DNA from: Hemileia vastatrix
Taxonomy: Eukaryota > Basidiomycota > Pucciniomycetes > Pucciniales > Zaghouaniaceae
Assembly (NCBI GenBank): GCA_030280995.1
Contig: JASXTE010000013.1
Coordinates: forward strand, 11,191,001-11,255,000
Direction of reading: 5' to 3'
DNA length: 64,000 nucleotides
In this document: positions 31,071-44,155 of the stretch, in pieces
Position numbering within the stretch: the first letter of the stretch is position 1
How the letters are laid out: every line of letters starts with the position of its first letter
Program-made: the position numbers and the translations under genes
Notes under the pieces: model-generated
Told to the model about the DNA's origin: nothing
Databases searched by the model: none
The model's input: only the letters and a program-made list of their open reading frames with translations

Positions 31071-32499
31071 GGGGGTTTCAGCTCTGGAATATCTGCACTT
31101 AAATTAATTGCAGATCTTAAAGCAAATCAGCACTTACTTAAATTTTGCAAAAAAGCCACTTATTTCAAAAATGGGTGTCAGTTATGACTTCAAATAAGCA
31201 TTTTTTTCATTATTTTTTTTCACAACCACATTTTGGCCACATCATCCCTTCCTTTCCCCCCCCATCCCTGTCACATGAGACATTCAGACCTCCATCACCT
31301 CATCAATCCTTGGCACACACTCCTCACTGAGATTTGATACATTTTATTGCAACATTTTAACCAGGCATGTTTTTTTTCCTTCTTTTTTTATATTTTCAAC
31401 CTGTCAACATCTTTTCTTGTAACATACCAGTTTCATAATTCCTTCCAGAAAGTCAAACACTAAAAAGGCAGCTCAAAAAAAATGCTACATCACAAAGTTC
31501 TTCCTGTATTGCAAGCCCCTCACTGGAGAAGTCAAAGTATGGACAGCAAAAAAGGAAGATTATCTCATCATCATCAACTTACTCAAAATTAAATCAAATT
31601 ATGATACATATTTTGGATGTGAGAGTTCCACATGAATTGGAGCTCCACCTTCTTCAAATTTCAATGGCTGCTTGTTAATGGCAAGTGAAGTAAAAAAGAA
31701 AACAAAAGGGAGAATTGACATCAATCCTAAGAAAATGAAGGAGAGGTTCATAATTTATCAATACATATATAAAAAAGCTCACTTTGCTTCCACTTCCACT
31801 GGCTTTGATATTGATGATGATGATTTGAAGATTGGAATTACTACTTTTTTGGAAAAGCTCAATGTCATGTGTCCTTTCTATGAGGAAATGGATAATCATT
31901 TTGGTTTCCAAGTTGATGTCAACCCTTTGTTTATACAAAATACTACTAAGGATAAGCCCTCTGGATCTCAACAAGCCAATAATCCTCCCAACACACCTGA
32001 AACTCAAGGACATCAATCCCCTCCAGCTTCTAACCATAGTTCACCTGAAGATGATTCCGACTATCAAGCAGAAAAATTATTTTGGAGTAGAAATGAGTCC
32101 TCAGAGCCCCAAAATTTTAATGTATTTTTACTTTCTCCTAATCAGAATCACAATCAGAGTCAAAAAGGGGATCAAGAGCTATGAAAGTCATTGCTTGATT
32201 TAGCTTATCACAATTTGAGAGTGAGGAAGGCATGAATCTCATACAGTATAAAAATGAAAATGATGTACAATATTTTGAGTTATGAGGTGTTATGCTGCTG
32301 AGTGCTGTGTATGAATGGGATGATGCTGAAAAATAAGTGAAATGATACTTTATGGTGATATCAGAATTTCTGGTTGAGAAAGTGCAAATTTGAGTTAAAT
32401 GAATGACTTATTTCATTTTGAAATCCACCAGTGTTGGGGCTAGTGTGTTTCAGAAATCTCAACTTAAATAAGTGCAGATTTTCCAGAAATGACACCCCC
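31071..32499 (+). mobile_element. H1: PIF/Harbinger-type element, transposase deleted
   Basis: Terminal inverted repeats: left GGGGGTTTCAGCTCTGGAA, right end reading inward GGGGGTGTCATTTCTGGAA, then CTGCACTTA on both sides. The flanks share TA (31069-31070 and 32500-32501). It keeps the accessory gene but ends with DNA matching only the start region of the H2 transposase gene (GTGAGGAAGGCATGA, 32220-32235 against 39881-39895). It is therefore an internally deleted derivative that would need transposase in trans. Confidence 0.75.
31438..32184 (+). pseudogene. Harbinger accessory (Myb/SANT-like) protein gene of H1
   Basis: Collinear with the H2 gene at 37315-37953: same KKTKGRIDINPKKMKE block, LNVMCPFYEEMDN block and Ser/Pro-rich tail. 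The ATG of H2 corresponds to ATT here (31438-31440) and the first part has stops, but 31672-32184 is open for 170 codons. Such second proteins of PIF/Harbinger elements assist transposase import and DNA binding; that role is taken from the family. Confidence 0.6.
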
Positions 32500-32921
32500 T
32501 AATGTAATTAATTAATTAATCAATTATGTGTTTTAAATCATAAAAATAATACTTTAAAATCATTAAATATTGAACACTCTTTCCCTCACAATTGGGCCAA
32601 TAAATAAATAAATTAAACAAGCAAAACTTTATTTCAAACATAAATGTTGTATTTTACTAAAGTGATTTCATTAAAATAATCACTTGTCTAATTACAAGAA
32701 CTATTATACTAGTACAATTAGTTTGACTTACTTGATAAATATTCTTTTAAACTATATAAACTAAGTATATAAAAATTTGTAGATCACAAATAGTATAATT
32801 TTTATGCTTCACAAAAAATTGGGTTTTAATAAATTTAAAGATAAGTTTAAGTTGTTTTGAAGTTACTATAGTTACATTTTTCCTGTTGTATACCAAATCA
32901 GTATCCCACTTAAGCTATTAC
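32500..32921. other. AT-rich DNA without a recognisable gene
   Basis: I see no convincing ORF, repeat or LTR match between H1 and the next LTR remnant. Confidence 0.5.
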
Positions 32922-34271
32922 TGTTGGCCGGTTGTCTAGAAGGAGTTGGAGAAGAGGAATGTTGGTGGGTTGTCTAGAAGAAGGATAATAAGGAGAAGAG
33001 AATAGAGAAGGATAGCAGGAAATAGAAATAAGGGAGTATAAAAGGGAAAAATGAATAACTAAAATTTGTAAATTTAATAAAATAACTAAAAGAATTAAGG
33101 AAATGAAATGACACTTTATGAGGAAAAACACAACGGAGAGGTGTAATTTATTAATCAAATATTTATTTTAAGTAAGTCAAAGTTTCTGCATGGCTAAAAA
33201 TATTTATTACTAATAAACTTAAGGCAACCTTTTAATTACTTGATTAATATTTAAAGTATAATTGTAATGCTAATAAAAATTAATAAATAATGTGTTTATA
33301 ATTTTAAAATATGTAATAGTGTGAGTAAAATAAGTGATGAGGCTACAGGGGGTTACCCAAGGCCCTTATATAGGCAAGGGTCATTCTGAAGTGCCACAGT
33401 AATGTATATACAATAAAAAATAAAATAAAAATAATTATGTAACATAATTTGAGTACGTGCAAGGGACCTGTGAAACAATTTTCTAACACACATTAGCAAG
33501 ATCCTAAAACTCCCCAAATTAATCCCACACATTTTCAATAAAATTAGGAAGTGATTTATATAAGTTTGAGATGCAATAAAACAATTATTTTAATTTAAAA
33601 CATGTCTGAAAACCCTTTTAAAGAAACCAATTTAAGTGAAACATAAAAAGTAACTTATTATAACATATAAAAATAGTGTAATTAATTAATTAAGTATAAA
33701 ACATGAATAATTAGTTATTTTAATTACTTTTATTATTGTAACAATTATTTTAATTTAAAACAAATACTTATTATAACAAAATTACTAATTTTTAAAATAA
33801 AAAATTAATAATTTATTTAATAAAGTGTTTTATATTGTTTAATACTTTGATGAAACAATTATGAATCAAAAAAGCACCCAATATTATTGTTTAATAAGAT
33901 ATGTAAGGCTTTATTAAATATATAAATTTAATTAATTAATTTAGTTACACTATAAGTTTATTATACACTTATAATTATAAAATATTTTTATAATTAATTA
34001 ATTATTCATTTATATTTATTAAATACATAAAAATGCGTCATAATTTATATAATATAAAATATATTATGCTTAATTTAAATGTATAATTAAATTATATAAC
34101 AATTAAATTAATATAACCCTTATTTTACTTATGTTCAATAAGATACTTATATAATTTTATTATGCAATATAATATTAATTTATATACATAAAATACATAT
34201 TTTTACGCCCTCTTTTGGTTCCAGTAAATTAACATAAAATTTACTGGGCTCCTGGTATAGCCTGTCTGACA
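32922..34271 (-). mobile_element. LTR remnant D1 of the C1 type
   Basis: Starts TGTTGGCCGGTTGTCTAGAAG-like and ends CCTGTCTGACA; the C1 LTRs start TGTTGG...GTTGTCTAGAAG and end CCTGGCTGACA. It shares the TATATAAG box (minus strand, near 33370) and the GGGTTACCCAAGG stretch. The first 38 bases are tandemly duplicated (second start at 32960). No coding part is attached. No target duplication is evident. Confidence 0.75.
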
Positions 34272-35507
34272 AGGAAGAAGAAATGAAGCAGAAGACAAAG
34301 AAGAAGAAACTAATTACTACTATGGGACTGAGGGAGGTGGTCTTGTAATGGATTAGAACTTATATATATACCCTGTAAGTACTTTTTATTTCAATCTGCT
34401 TAAAAAAACACAATAATTAATACTAAAAACAACCTCTTAATGCAAGCATTGAATTATATAACTACTTATAACTTTTAATGGGATAAATACTGTAATAATA
34501 GTAATAGTTGTAGAAATTTAATTGTATTTATTTATTTATAAAATAAAATTCTTTGTAATAGGTGAGTAAAGTAGGTGATGGGCTGAAGGGGATTACCCAA
34601 GACCATTTGATAGGCAAGTGATCCTCTGAAGCACCAAAAATTTGTATATACAAAATAATAACAAAATGAAACAAGAGAATAAAAGAATATATCTGAAACC
34701 TAGTTATTGAGAGAAAAATATGAAACAAGTAATTAAACCTACAAATAAGAACTAACTTTTCCCATCCTGCCTCCCCAACCCATTTAATAAAAATAGTGAG
34801 TAACTACGCAAATTTGTAACATGGGAAACTGTGAGTAATATATCCAATATAGGTATTACAATGAATTTTAAGTGTTTTAATTGAACCAATATAATCATAC
34901 CATTTTTATGAAATTACTTATATAATCAATTTAAGCCCAAAACATAAATTAGTACTTGTTTTAAGTATCCCACTTGAGTAATAAATAAATTAAGTGAAAC
35001 AAGTAATTAATTCAATGAACAATAATTAAAATTAAGCGTTTAATTTATTTTATTAAGTAATTATTCTAAATTTTTTAATAAAATATTTTTGAACACAGTT
35101 AAGGGTCAAAAAAATAGTGCCAAATATTTATGGATTATAACATATGAGAAGATTGATTTAATATATAATTTTAACTAATTAAATTTTAATTCCATTATAA
35201 TTTTAATTTCTCAATTGTAATTATAATATAGATTTACAATTAATTAATTAATTATTTATTAATATTAAATACATATAAAAGATGCCATGATTTATAGAAT
35301 ATGATATATATTATTTTTGATGTAAGTGTATAATAATTTATTTAATAATAAAGTTAATATAATACTTATTTTACTCATTTTAATAAAATGTTTATATAAT
35401 TTTATTATGTATTAAAAAATCATTTTAAATGCATAAAATACATCACTTTCTTCCCTCCAATAAAATATTATACATTTTACTGGGCTCCTGAGACAGCCTG
35501 GCTGACA
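34272..35507 (-). mobile_element. LTR remnant D2 of the C1 type
   Basis: Follows D1 without a gap. It lacks the TGTTGG start but keeps GGGGATTACCCAAGACC (34588 on), the CTCTGAAGCACC stretch and the end GGGCTCCTGAGACAGCCTGGCTGACA (35507). Probably a second LTR truncated at its start. Confidence 0.65.
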
Positions 35508-35980
35508 ATTACATTTTTACTGGATTTAAAGGGTGGATACATTGGGGTTTTATATTCTGTTTTATTAAATAGTTACATAGTAACCTTATTTTCCTTGTTA
35601 CACTTTGTTTCCATTTGTTCCCTTTAATTTACTTTGTATATACATTTATTAATGTCTCAGAGGGACTCATCTGCCTGTATAAAGGTTTTGGTTTCTCACT
35701 TTGTAGCCGGCATTACTTACATTACTTTACAATTTATAAATAACACTTTTTGTTACAATTTTATTATTTTTTCAATGAAATTTATTTCATTGTTTACAAT
35801 ACTTAAGCTGAGAAATCTAACTTAATACAAGTTTGCTTTGAGAGTGGTTCAATTATTTTTTGATATAGTAAAGAGAAATAAAAGTACTTACTTGGTTTAA
35901 ATAAATTCATTACAGCCAATAGTTGTTTTTAATTCCTTATCTTCTTCATTTTTTGTCGTTATTTTTGTAGTTTTATCACT
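35508..35980. other. AT-rich DNA between LTR remnants
   Basis: A 63-codon frame at 35634-35825 has no recognisable feature. I see no repeat or gene. Confidence 0.5.
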
Positions 35981-37314
35981 CGGTTGTCTAGAAGAAGAGG
36001 AGAAAGAAGGAGAAACGGACAGGAGGAAAAGAGGTAATATAAAGCGGATTGAAATAAAATAATAAAGTGCTATAATTATTTTAAAAGGGAGGCAATGAGT
36101 AGACTGTAAGGACTTTATACAACAGGGAGGTTTAATAAATTTTAATATAATTATTTAATAAGTAGTTATTTTCAATGTGCAGCAAACACTATTATTATTG
36201 TTAGACCTATTGCAACCTGTAATTATTTATATAAAATTTAAATTAGATTTATAATACTAATAAAAATGATAATAAACGTATTTATATTTAAAGTATGTTC
36301 AAATTTGAGTGTATAATAAGTGGTGTAGCTACAGGGGATTATCCAAAGCCTTTTATAGGCAAGGGATCCTCTGAAGCGCCAAAATTAGTAATTACAAAAG
36401 AGTAATAAGGTAAAACAAGAATATAAAAGAAGATAACTAAAACATAGATATTGAGAGAAAAACATGAAACAATAAACTAAACCCGTGAGTAAGTAACTAA
36501 TTTTCCCACCATAAGTTCCCAAAACAATTAATTAAAATAATCAGTAATTAAGTAAGTCTGAAACATAAGAAAAGTGAGTAAAATAACCCAAAACAGATAT
36601 TACAGTGAGTTGTAAAGGGTTTAATTAAAACAAATATAATTATTTTCATGAAAAAATCCATTTAATCAATTTAATCCAGTATAAAGCAAATTTAATTAAT
36701 TTCTTTAACTATGTAATTAGTTAAATAACTACTTTAAATGAAACAAATAATTAATTTAATTATATTTCTAATTTAAAGTGAGAATTTGAATACCATCTTA
36801 TTAAATAAGTGTTTTAATTTATTTAATAATTTTACTGACACAACTAAGGATCAAAAAAGCACCCAATATTATTTTTTAATAAGATATGTATGGCTTTACT
36901 TAATATATAATTTTAATTAATTAATTTAAATAAATTATAAGTTAATTTTACACTTATAATTTATAATAGCGGGTGTCAGTTTTGGCAAATCCGCACTTAA
37001 CTTAAGTGCAGATTTCAAACCAAATCAGCACTTAAATTTTGCAAAAACATCACTTATTTCAAAAAAGGGTGTCAGTTATGACCTCAAATCAGCACCTCTT
37101 TCCTGTTTTTTTCACAACCACATGTTGGCCAAAACATCCCTGTCACCTGTGACACACTGACCTTCCTCGCTCCCTAACCATCAATCCTCGGCACACACCC
37201 CTTCCTAACATTTTCAACATTTTATTACAAAAATTTGACCAGGCATGTTTACATTCTTTTTTACTTATTTCTTCTACCTCTTAATCTCTTTTCTTGTTAT
37301 GTACCAGTTTTATA

Positions 37315-37953
37315 ATGCCTCCCAGACATTCCAAATCTCAAAAGGTAACTCAAAAATCTGCTTTAACACAAAAGTCTCCTCATAAAGCAAGCCCCACACC
37401 TGAAAAATAAAAGTCAGGTCAGCTAAAAAAGGATGATTATCTCATCATGATTAACTTTCTTAAAATAAAATCAAATTATGATGCATGTTTTGGATGTGAA
37501 AAGTCCACTTGTATTGGACGTCCACCTTCTTCAAAGGTTAATGGCTACTTATTGATGGCCAATGAAGTAAGGAAGAAAACAAGGGGGAGAATTGATATCA
37601 ATCCTAAACAAATGAAGGAGATATTTAAGAGTTATCAATAAAAATATAAAAAGGCTCATCATTCTTCAAATGAAACTGACTCTGGTATTGAAGATGATGA
37701 TTTGGAGATTGTAATTACTACTGTTTCTGAAAAGCTCAATGTCATGTGTCCTTTCTATGAGGAAATGGATAATCTTTTTGGCTCCAGAGTTGATGTAAAC
37801 CCTTGGCTTCTACACAATACTACTAAGGATATAACCTCTGGATCCAAACCTTCCTATAATCCTCCCAACACACCTTTACTTGAAGGAGATCAATCCCCTC
37901 CACCTTCTACCCATAGTTCAGCTGAAGATGATCCCGACTATCAAGCAGAATAA
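37315..37953 (+). pseudogene. Harbinger accessory (Myb/SANT-like) gene of H2
   Basis: One frame from ATG 37315 to TAA 37951-37953 with two in-frame stops (after SPTPEK and after FKSYQ). Blocks KKDDYLIMINFLK, SNYDACFGCEKSTC, KKTRGRIDINPKQMKE and LNVMCPFYEEMDN match H1 and in part H3. A possible further exon follows the acceptor at about 38055 (SPPTQTQTPLNN). It lies left of and convergent with the transposase gene. Confidence 0.6.
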
Positions 37954-38399
37954 TTATATTGCAGCAGATCTGATTTTTCAGTGCCCCAAAATTTAAATAT
38001 ATGTTTACTTTTTCTTTTTTATTCAATTCTTCTCTAAATTTCTCTTTCTTTCTAGTCTCCTCCTACTCAAACTCAAACTCCATTAAATAATCTCGATTCT
38101 GGAAATGTGAATCCCGCTTTAGATCAATCAAAAATAAATTATAAGTATCAAGGGGGAGCTGAAGAGACAGTAAATAAAACTATGTTTACAGATGATTAAG
38201 TTTTTTTTCTGTAAATATTCCTGTGATTTTTTGTGATTTTTCTTTAGCTAAAGATTACAATGGCAATGAGAAAATTGAATTTTTTAATGATTCGTTTGAA
38301 TAACCTGGTGTTAACATGAATCCTTATCAAAGGCTATGTTGTATGTGAAAGAATAAGGATAATAAAAAAGATAAAGGTAAAAAAGAGTCAAGCAGAATG

Positions 38400-38620
38400 A
38401 AAGGGATGTGCAGCAACAGTAATCGCTGTCACAAGATATCTTAATTGGTCCTTTGTAATTTTCAAGGCCAATTTTTGGCTTGAAATTGGCTGTTGCATGA
38501 TAGCCTGCGACACCACTTTCCCACGTAGTGTAACAGAAAATTCAAAAACAAAATAAATATGCTAAAAAAAATTACTATTCTCAGTGAATAAAACATGTGA
38601 ATTGATCATTTGAAGAGTAT
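38400..38620. other. Short hairpin between the two H2 genes
   Basis: GCCAATTT pairs with AAATTGGC around the loop TTGGCTTG near 38468-38492. It sits between the 3' ends of the two convergent genes and could be a terminator or chance; no other feature is seen. Confidence 0.3.
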
Positions 38621-38630
38621 GAAAAAAAAA

Positions 38631-39893
38631 TTAAAATTGTGTTGAAAAATGTTGGACTGTTATTGGAAGAATTTTTGCCCTTATACTAGTTGATTGAGAA
38701 ATAGAAGTGTTGGATATAGTCGGAGGTGAATAAACTTGTTCATCTTCATAAAGCTCTAACCATTGATCTTTGATGTCAGCAAGTAGGTTATGAAGTATAG
38801 TGAAACACAGAATCCAGTTTATCACCCCCTCCATTTCAGATTTATTTCTAAGAGGACTTCTTAATTCCCTTAAACTAGAAAAACAGCCTTTCAAGATTCC
38901 AATAGAATGTTCAATCCGTACTCTTGACTTTGCCAAATGATTGTTGAACTTGGAATTTTGACTGTCTTCTGAAGCTTCTCCCCAAAATGAAGGAAGAACA
39001 TACTTTCCATTCACATAAGCAGAATCTGCAAGGAGATACTGATCTTCATCAAAGAAATTTTCAGGTTCATTTTAAATTTGCATTCTTTGAAGACGTAGGA
39101 GTCATGACATGAGCCATGATAGCCAGAAAAGAATGATATAAATTTTTTTAATGTCACATATAAGCTGAATGGAAATTGAATATCTATAAAGAAGATACAG
39201 TTGTTTGTGTTAGTTTAAAAGAGAATGAAAGGAGTTGAAAATATTCTACCTCTTTTTATGGTCAAAGAAATTGTTTCCACCTTGAGCAGGTTTCTGGCTC
39301 AAAGGAATACTAGTACTGTCAACAAAACCAATACATCCTGGGAAGCCCTCTGCTTGCATAACCTGAGATGATTCAAGACGCTCTTCTTTTGTTGGCCAGG
39401 TGAGAAGTTGAGATTCCAAGGAGTTGATGGCAGTGATGCATCGTTTGGTATAAGTGTTAAATGAACCATACCCTAAATCAAAGACACTTTCTAAACGTTT
39501 CAAAGCGGCTCCTTTACCATTGGAGCCTAAACAACATAGTGTGATGGCCAATTGAATTGAAGGATGTTGTTGTTCTTTTTAAGAATTATTGTGAAATATG
39601 GGATGATCCTGAATAAGCTCAAGCAATTTAAGGAAAAATTCCAGAGAAGTCCTGAAAAACTGTCTAAAACTGGGTGTAGATAGGTTAAGTAGTGTTTGGA
39701 TGGTGTACTTGGGGGTATGAAGTACTTGAGGCTTTCTGGGAAGAATGTAACGTTTTGTGGCCATTTTTGATAAAAAGACAAAATCTTCTCCTAGATCAGA
39801 ATCAGAATTGCAATCAGAGTCCAAGAGCAGTTCAAGAGCCATGAAAGTCATTGCTTTATGTAATTTATCACAATTTGAAAGTGAGGAAGGCAT
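38631..39893 (-). pseudogene. HARBI1-like DDE transposase gene of H2
   Basis: Starts MPSSLSNCDKLHKAMTF at 39893. Conserved blocks: FRTSLEFFLKLLELI, LGSNGKGAALKRLESVF, then the DDE nuclease with first D in GFVDSTSIPLSQKP, second in GSCHDSYVF, and E in VRIEHSIGILKGCF. An intron follows FFDHKKR (donor GTAGAA near 39248, acceptor TATAG near 39190) as in H3. Lesions: a stop and shift near 39585 and a frameshift near 39080. It would cut and join transposon ends if intact. Confidence 0.75.
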
Positions 39894-41109
39894 GACTCTT
39901 ATATGATATGATATGAAAATGTAAATGATGTACGAAGTTTTGAGTTATGAAGTGTTATGCTGCGGAGTGCTCTGTATGATTGAGATGATGCTGACAAATA
40001 AGTGAAATGGCACTTTATGGTGAAATCAGCACTTTTGGTTGATAAAGTGCAGATTTGAGTGAAATAAGTGACTTATTTAATTTTGAAATCCACCAGTATT
40101 GGGGCTAGTGTGTTTCGGAAATCCACAATTAAATAAGTGTGGATTTTCCAGAACTGACACCCCATAATATATGTTTATAATTAATTAATTATTAATTTAT
40201 ATATATTAAATACATAAAAATGTGCCATAATTTATAGAATATAAAATATATCATGCTTAATTTAAATGTATAAATAAGGGGGTATCAATGTTCAGGGATC
40301 CGCAATTAGGGATCAGGAATTTTTTTTTCCGGGATCAGACATTATTAATTGCGGAAGATTCTTATCCACTAACCCTGGGGCTAGTGGATAAGGAATCCAC
40401 GATAATGCATTATCCCGCCTCTTATACCCCAATTTCCATTCCTAATTCCTGATCCCAAACTCATCTCATCCATGATGGATTTGCAAGAAATTCACATGAC
40501 TCATAATTGCTGATGCCATCCTTAAGTCTTTCTTCACTCTATGCTACTTAATTTTGGTGGCGTACACTTGAGTTTTTTTTCTATCTACACACCCCAACTG
40601 CACATTTGGCGGTGAATTCCCACTTCCCTCATCACATAACCCTTCCACCGGCAACAATGAAACACCTCTCTACTAGGAAGCTACTTCACTCAACAATGAA
40701 TGCTATTACTTATCTTTTAGTTCTTTACTATAAATATGACTCTGATTTGGAAGATGCTTTAGCTTATATGTGTTTTCTTTCCAAAAAGCATTACATCATC
40801 ACCAGGGGGCCAAATCTTTATCATGATCCCCAATATGATCTGGCCTCCATTCTCAACATTCCTCATTTAAACTTCACCCAACTTTTTAGAACTTCTCCTG
40901 ATTCTTTCTTTAAACTTTATCAACTCATTTCTGAACATCCTATCTTCCATAACAATTCTCATAACAAACAGCTTAATCCGGCCATCCAACTTGCTGTTGC
41001 TCTATGTCGCTTTGGCTCAAATGGAAATGGTGCTGCCATAAGCCGTTTGGATAATCTCTTTAACATAGGATATGGTATGGTGATATTATACACCAAGCGC
41101 TGTATGATT

Positions 41110-41940
41110 CACCACGCAATATAGGGGGAGGACTTGCTAGCAAGTCCGCAACTTGAAGTCAGATGGAAATCAGATGGAACTCAGACTGAAGTAATACTGA
41201 ACTTTCACTTGAAGTATCACACAAATAACAATGGATCTATATTGAAAACATAGTGAAAGTGTGAGGATAACTGAATGGAAGCCAGAAAAAATCATTCCAT
41301 GAGTCTACTCAATGCAAAGTATTTTTTGAAGATCAGTGACTTTTTCTATTACCTACAACTGTTTTTACAGAATTGAAAACTATGTTTCAGCTACTATTTT
41401 ATGGAAGTGAACTCTGTTCTTCGCCCGAAGAACAGAGTTCATCCTCCTATTTTCACACTCTGTTTTGTTTCAGCTAATATTTTATGGAAGTGAACTCTGT
41501 TCTTCGCCCGAAGAACAGAGTTCATCCTCCTATTTTCACACTCTGTTTGCACCAATCTCCATCCCTTTCAATTCTATCAACACATGCTTGTCTTCCCTTC
41601 CCATGCCTTTCGCTATCCTCCCAGCCCCATTGTATGCCATCCTCTTTTGATCCCCATTTCACCCCTCTCAACCTCTCCCAGACCCTTTTCTTCATTTAAA
41701 ATGCCTCAGAACCCTTAATCTTCCCTTCCAACTCTTTCCCAACCTTTTCGCTACCCCATACACCCTTCCTCACCCCTCTCTCCAGCCTTTCCAGCCCTTG
41801 TAGCCCCATTTGTGTTCAAAGTAAATTCAATACTTCTTCATGATGGTTTCATCACTTCCTCAATGTGTGCTCAAAAAGATATGAATTAGGGTTCAAGGTT
41901 GCGGACTTGCTAGCAAGTCCGCCCCCCATATTGCGTGGTG
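41110..41940. mobile_element. 831-bp CACCAC-ended nonautonomous element
   Basis: Inserted in the H3 transposase codon ATT, with ATT on both sides (41107-41109 and 41941-41943), a 3-bp target duplication. Inverted termini: CACCACGCAATATAGGGGG on the left, CACCACGCAATATGGGGGG on the right reading inward. Just inside each lies the perfect palindrome GGACTTGCTAGCAAGTCC. A 3-bp duplication and a CACCA end recall the CACTA/EnSpm group, but no transposase is present. Assignment is tentative. Confidence 0.8.
41387..41548. repeat. 81-bp tandem duplication with a 15-bp-stem hairpin
   Basis: Two near-identical 81-base units inside the CACCAC element. Each holds GAACTCTGTTCTTCG, a two-base loop, then CGAAGAACAGAGTTC, a perfect inverted repeat. 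Confidence 0.85.
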
Positions 41941-42754
41941 ATTGCTATCCTTTCCCTCAAGTCTCAAACTCTTGCTTGGCCAACTCCAGAACAGCGACTT
42001 GAATCCTCTCAAGTAATACAAGCTGAAGGTTTCCCTGGTTGTATAAGTTTTAGATGATGGCACAACCATCCCTTTGAGTCAAAAGCCTTCTCATTATGGC
42101 AACCATTTTTTTGATTGCAAAAAAAGGTTTCTTCAAAATCTTCTCCAAGTTCTCATCTTTCACAATCTATCTTTTTATCTTCTTTCTAGATACTCTATTG
42201 CCGTTCAACTTGTATGCGATGTCAATAAAAAATTTATTGCTTTTCACAGTGGCTGCCCTGGATCATGTCATGACTCTTCTGTCTTCCAAAGAATGAGGAT
42301 TTCTCAATCCCCTGACTCATACTTTGATGAATCTCAGTACCTCCTTTCAAACTTAGCATATGCAAGTGGGAAGTACAATATACCTGCTTTCCATGGTGCT
42401 ACCTTAGAAAATGACCCCAAAACTAAATTTAATTATAGCCTTTCCCAATCAAGAGTACAGATTGAACATACTACAGGTATTTTAAAGGGACAATTTTCTA
42501 GTCTTTGGGAGCTCCAAATCCAATTTCAAAAAAAATTGGAGATCAAAAGTGCAAATCATTGGATCATGACTTGTTTTATACTCCACAATATCCTAGCTGA
42601 TATAAAGGATGAGTGGAATGATCTTTATGAAGAAGAGGGTCCTGAAACAGTGCCTGCTCTCCCATCCCTTGAATCACAAAACATTCATTCAACTGGCATA
42701 CACTCTGTCATTATTCCAATCACGCTCCACCATTTTGGCACACAACCCTTTTAA

Positions 42755-43560
42755 TTTTTTACTTTAATACTCTCCAAATTTCCACTTTGTATACTTTATT
42801 CACTTGGATTGGTATTTTTGTATGTTGCATATTCATTTTTTTTGGAATTTATGGTGAATATCTCTTTTTTGGATGGCTCATTGGTTTTCTTTCACCAGCT
42901 CAACATGACATTGCATATTTTCTAAAATTGCATAATTTTTCACTATTTCTTTTTTCATTCATCCCTCATATCCTTTTCCTATTCTCCTCCAACATCCCTC
43001 AAACAATTGGGTTTCATTTATTTTTTCATCTCATCTCTCCAGGTAAGTCATTTTTTTTCTTTTTTTGATTTTTTGATTACTAATTATATTTTTTTTTGTT
43101 TTTTTTCTGTTTATTTTTTTTTATCTAATTTTTTTAAGTGGTTATTTTTGATTTCAATGGTAAAATTAACCTTTTTTTCTCTCCCTCTTTACTTTCTTTT
43201 TTAGCTCCATCACCCTACTCTTCATCCCTCCTTGGCATGGTCATTATCCCCCCTTTTCCCTATTTCATATTTTTTGGCTCCATTTCATTGAAACACATAC
43301 ATTGCACATTCTTTATGCATTTCACTTACTCCATATTCAATTTCCCCACAATTCCAACATCAATCTTTCTCACTCTATTTTTCCTACTTTTCAATCAAGG
43401 TAAGTTTCATCTCCTTTTTTTAATGCCTATATGATATCTCATTCCTTTTATGAAAACTTCATACTTAAATATATGTATGACTCTTATCTGGATAACAGTG
43501 AACTTATTAAACTCTTTTTGATCTCATCTTCATTACCACTTTTCAAGTTTTTGTAAAATT
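42755..43560. other. T-rich low-complexity DNA inside H3
   Basis: Open frames here (42787-43434) encode Phe/Leu/Ser-rich strings that simply reflect T-runs. Several TTTTTAG and GGTAAGT-like sites occur, so it may be intronic or untranslated DNA of a captured gene. No function seen. Confidence 0.5.
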
Positions 43561-43564
43561 TTGA

Positions 43565-43905
43565 AAATCAAACTCAGAATTAGGGTTTGGTTCATTCCAA
43601 TCTAATGTTCTTTTTACTGAAGATTCTCCTGAAGGCTACCTTTCATTTTCTACAAACAGATTTGAATTTGATTCAGTGGTTGCTGAGATATTGACCATTA
43701 AAGTTGAGCCCTTTTTTTCCCAATTTAAATTTTTATTGCATTTTTTATGTACCAAATTAGGGTTAAGTTTATTTAAATCACATGTCCTTTAACTGAAGAT
43801 TCTGCTAAAGCCTATATCTCATTTCCCACTAACAGCTTTGAATTAGGTGCAGTGGTTTCTGTGATTTTGACCTTTGAAGTTGAGCCTTTTTTCCAAATTT
43901 CACTT
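43565..43905. repeat. Two diverged tandem copies of about 170 bp
   Basis: Both copies share ACTGAAGATTCT, CTAAAGCCTA/CTGAAGGCTA-like, ACAGNTTTGAATT, GCAGTGGTT/TCAGTGGTT and AAGTTGAGCC in the same order, followed by a T-run. No coding content is evident. Confidence 0.65.
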
Positions 43906-44155
43906 ATCTTATTTCACATTTATATTTTGCATATTTAGAGGATAAGGATTCTGAAACTCTTATCTGATTATTAAATAGGAATTTAAATTATATAGGCATA
44001 TATTCATTGCTCAATAATATTACTAAAGCTTAAAAAGATGAAGATTTTTGCTTTTGGGACACTCTACCTTCCTTTAACTCATTTCTTTCTCTTCGACTCA
44101 AAAAGCTCTATAATAAAGCATTTGAGAAAAAATAATGAACTTGCAACCAAACTTG

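Larger units (their letters stand above)
36969..40163 (+). mobile_element. H2: PIF/Harbinger-type element with both genes
   Basis: 3.2 kb. Left terminus GCGGGTGTCAGTTTTGGCAA, right terminus reading inward GGGGTGTCAGTTCTGGAAAA. Flanked by ATAATA on both sides (36963-36968 and 40164-40169); the uninterrupted C1 LTR has a single such stretch. An accessory gene (37315-37953, plus) converges on a transposase gene (39893-38631, minus). Both have stops, so the copy is not autonomous. Confidence 0.8.
40657..42754 (+). pseudogene. HARBI1-like DDE transposase gene of H3, split by an insertion
   Basis: Reads from MKHLSTRK (40657) to the break at 41109, then resumes at 41944. Blocks match H2: FRTSPDSFFKLYQLI, FGSNGNGAAISRLDNLF, WPTPEQRLESSQV. 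A one-base insertion near 42051 shifts the frame just before the first catalytic D. A 62-base intron (about 42128-42189, GT to CTAG) follows FFDCKKR. Second D is in GSCHDSSVF, E in VQIEHTTGILKGQF. The last 190 codons are open. Apart from the insertion and the single shift it is well preserved. Confidence 0.78.

Noticed and set aside
30756..32921. A complete 3' LTR for C0
   Set aside because: Only the first 15-20 bases resemble the C1 LTR; the far end could not be found, so only a possible start is reported.
42787..43434. Possible membrane proteins
   Set aside because: Phe/Leu-rich translations come from T-rich low-complexity DNA; no consistent start or homology.
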